Source: a virus
Reading direction: 5' to 3' (one strand)
DNA length: 30,706 nt
IMG/VR virus record: IMGVR_UViG_3300027733_000151
Location: 1-30,706 of that record
The position numbers and the translations under genes are program-made. The first letter of the stretch is position 1. Each line of letters begins with the position of its first letter. A model generated the notes under the pieces. It saw only the letters and a program-made list of their open reading frames with translations, did not search any database and was not told the origin of the DNA. Of this stretch, positions 29,209-30,706 are shown one piece after another.

Positions 29209-30469
29209 TATAGTTCGTATTTACTTCTATCTTTTTTTTCCAATTTGTCATCTCAATTCCGTAGCCAACTATTCCTGTTCTTAAAGCATCGGCGGCATGA
29301 CTTGCAAAATTGTGTATGGGTCTATTCCTAAAACATTGGTTTAAGTCGTCCCATTTTTTCTGATATGACTTTAAACATTCCATACCATAATGGCATTTGT
29401 TTTTGTCAAACCAACAGTTAGGTAGAGCTTTTCTTACTGCTTCAATCCCATCTTCTAAAGATAGTTTAGGCGCAACCTCAAATGCTATACCTAATTCTAA
29501 TGCAGTTTCCAACCTTGATTTACCATAAGCTCCTAATTCTCTAACCTTAATATCATGTGGAGCAATATGTCTTGAATACTTATAACCTTTGTTATCAATA
29601 ATATTTGCGTAGTGGTCTAATCCTTCGCCTGCGTTTTCGTAAAAATCTATTAATCTTATTTCGCCTTTGTGTCTTTGGGCAAACCAAATAACAGTAGAAT
29701 CATTCATTCCTAAATCCCACCATGTTTCAACCGGTAATTCTTTGTCGTATAAATTATCTATAACCCTACCATTCTTTTCGGCATCCTCAATAATAGATCC
29801 GTAATAAGAACCTGTTATTGCTGCTTGAAAAGAACACTCAAACTCTTGGTCAAACAAGTCATCTGACATGATTGACTTTGCTGCCTTTAATTCATCATCG
29901 TCTAGTATCTTTGTTTCAGATGCTTTGTGTAATGATGAATACCAACCTTCTGTCTTTTGGGCGTATTGGTATAATTCAAAAAAATAATTTTTACCTTTTG
30001 GCGTTCCAATAAAAACGCACCATCCTTTCCTATCTGCCAAAGATGGTCTTATGATTTCAGGAAATAGATTTGGGGCAATACTTTGTGTTTCATCTAAAAT
30101 ACAACCGTCTAAAAATATACCTCTTAGAGCTTGGTCATTCTCAGCGCCAAGAATTGTAATCCTTGCTCCATTTGGAAAGTCAGCTCTTAATTCTGATTCG
30201 TTAAACTTTACTCCTGGAATTTTACCACCAAAGGTTTTGATGTAATCCCAAGCTGTTGCCTTACCTTGTTTAAAAGTTGGAGATATAAATGCGTACCTAG
30301 AATTTGGCTTCTTGGTGTACATCGCATCTCTAATCATGTGATTAATACACATCACAGTCTTACCAGCTCTTCGGTGCAAGACCAATACGGAGAATCGGTG
30401 CTTAGAGATTTTATCATGCAAAAATTTTTGCAATTCTCTTGGCTTGTATGGAATCTCAAATACTGGCAT
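29201..30469 (-). CDS. Terminase large subunit (TerL)
   Basis: 422 residues. ATPase: Walker A LHRRAGKT (31-38), Walker B GCILDE with the catalytic glutamate at 127, and GTPKG (155-159) as coupling motif. RNase-H-like nuclease: WWDLGMND (D252), APHDIKVRE (D306) and HAADALRTG (D394) give the metal-binding aspartates. It cuts concatemers and pumps DNA into the head through the portal. This is the first large gene of the late operon in the window. No small terminase was recognised here. Confidence 0.95.
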   Translation of the reverse strand: MPVFEIPYKPRELQKFLHDKISKHRFSVLVLHRRAGKTVMCINHMIRDAMYTKKPNSRYAFISPTFKQGKATAWDYIKTFGGKIPGVKFNESELRADFPNGARITILGAENDQALRGIFLDGCILDETQSIAPNLFPEIIRPSLADRKGWCVFIGTPKGKNYFFELYQYAQKTEGWYSSLHKASETKILDDDELKAAKSIMSDDLFDQEFECSFQAAITGSYYGSIIEDAEKNGRVIDNLYDKELPVETWWDLGMNDSTVIWFAQRHKGEIRLIDFYENAGEGLDHYANIIDNKGYKYSRHIAPHDIKVRELGAYGKSRLETALELGIAFEVAPKLSLEDGIEAVRKALPNCWFDKNKCHYGMECLKSYQKKWDDLNQCFRNRPIHNFASHAADALRTGIVGYGIEMTNWKKKIEVNTNYIV

Positions 30470-30492
30470 TTTTAAATAAAACCCCCCTATCC

Positions 30493-30666
30493 TTAATGGA
30501 CAGTCATGGGTTTAGCAACTGGTATCTTATCTAGTTCTAGTTCTTCTGTAATGTGTTGGCTAAAGCACCAAGCATCTTCGTAATCTTCAAATCCATTGAA
30601 CATAACTATTACTGAATTAGTCATATCATCAACCATTACTAGAGCTTTGTATTTAGGGTTTTTCAT
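30493..30666 (-). CDS. Small protein upstream of TerL
   Basis: 57 residues from the ATG at 30666: MKNPKYKALVMVDDMTNSVI, then VMFNGFEDYEDAWCFSQHIT and a short acidic-to-basic end. The alternation of strands and an acidic helix resembles a small family found upstream of TerL in marine podoviruses. The frame also continues to a TTG at 30702, four bases from the window edge, so a longer N-terminus cannot be excluded. Function unknown. Confidence 0.65.
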   Translation of the reverse strand: MKNPKYKALVMVDDMTNSVIVMFNGFEDYEDAWCFSQHITEELELDKIPVAKPMTVH

Positions 30667-30706
30667 TTGGGTTTTTGTAGTTTGTATGTGTGTACCTTCC
30701 AACGCA

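Noticed and set aside
1-30706. tRNA, rRNA, CRISPR array, integrase or insertion sequence
   Set aside because: None of the expected cloverleaf arms, regularly spaced repeats, recombinase motifs or terminal inverted repeats was seen by eye; a dedicated tRNA scan could still find one.

Overview
The window reads as one AT-rich genome segment of a tailed, podovirus-like phage. The order terminase - portal - scaffold - capsid - adaptor - tail tube - fibres - large virion proteins - lysis, with no tail-tube or tape-measure genes of siphoviruses or myoviruses, points to a short-tailed virus. The AT-rich composition, the protein families (SU10/DUF5309-type capsid, GTA-type three-TM holin, MPLSKKG- and RGERFSGYNK-type small proteins) and the fibre types resemble marine phages of SAR11-like (Pelagibacter) hosts, for instance the HTVC010P type. 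That host guess is made from memory of family resemblance, not from a search. No tRNA, rRNA, integrase, CRISPR array or insertion sequence was seen. RNA polymerase, DNA polymerase, helicase and primase genes are absent and may lie outside the window.

Layout: (1) 1-384, a minus-strand gene running off the left edge. (2) 385-558, a divergent control region with two dyads and likely promoters. (3) 559-3482, the only plus-strand operon: a RecB/Cas4-like exonuclease, a Rad52/ERF-like annealing protein, a DUF3310 protein, a LexA-like winged-helix protein and several very small proteins. This is a recombination/early module. (4) 3483-3614, a convergent junction with nested inverted repeats and a hairpin terminator. 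(5) 3615-30666, about 27 kb of minus-strand late genes, tightly packed and often overlapping by a few bases. Transcription runs right to left: terminase, portal, scaffold, capsid, small beta-rich proteins, adaptor, tail tube/hub, a long stalk-like fibre, three short fibre genes each followed by a small chaperone-like gene, a homing endonuclease, four virion/ejection-type proteins, then lysis (XhlA-like protein, GH24 lysozyme, three-TM holin) and a set of exported or small proteins.

How it works together: the plus operon would resect and anneal phage DNA and possibly regulate transcription. The late operon builds the head around the scaffold, packages DNA through TerL and portal, adds the short tail and fibres, and lyses the cell.

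Most notable points: a dnaX-like frameshift signal (A AAA AAG with an internal AGGAG upstream) at the very end of an exported protein gene, whose -1 frame adds a membrane segment; a homing endonuclease lying in the same frame as the following fibre gene, split only by one amber codon, with the fibre restarting at TTG; and a tandem fibre/chaperone array.
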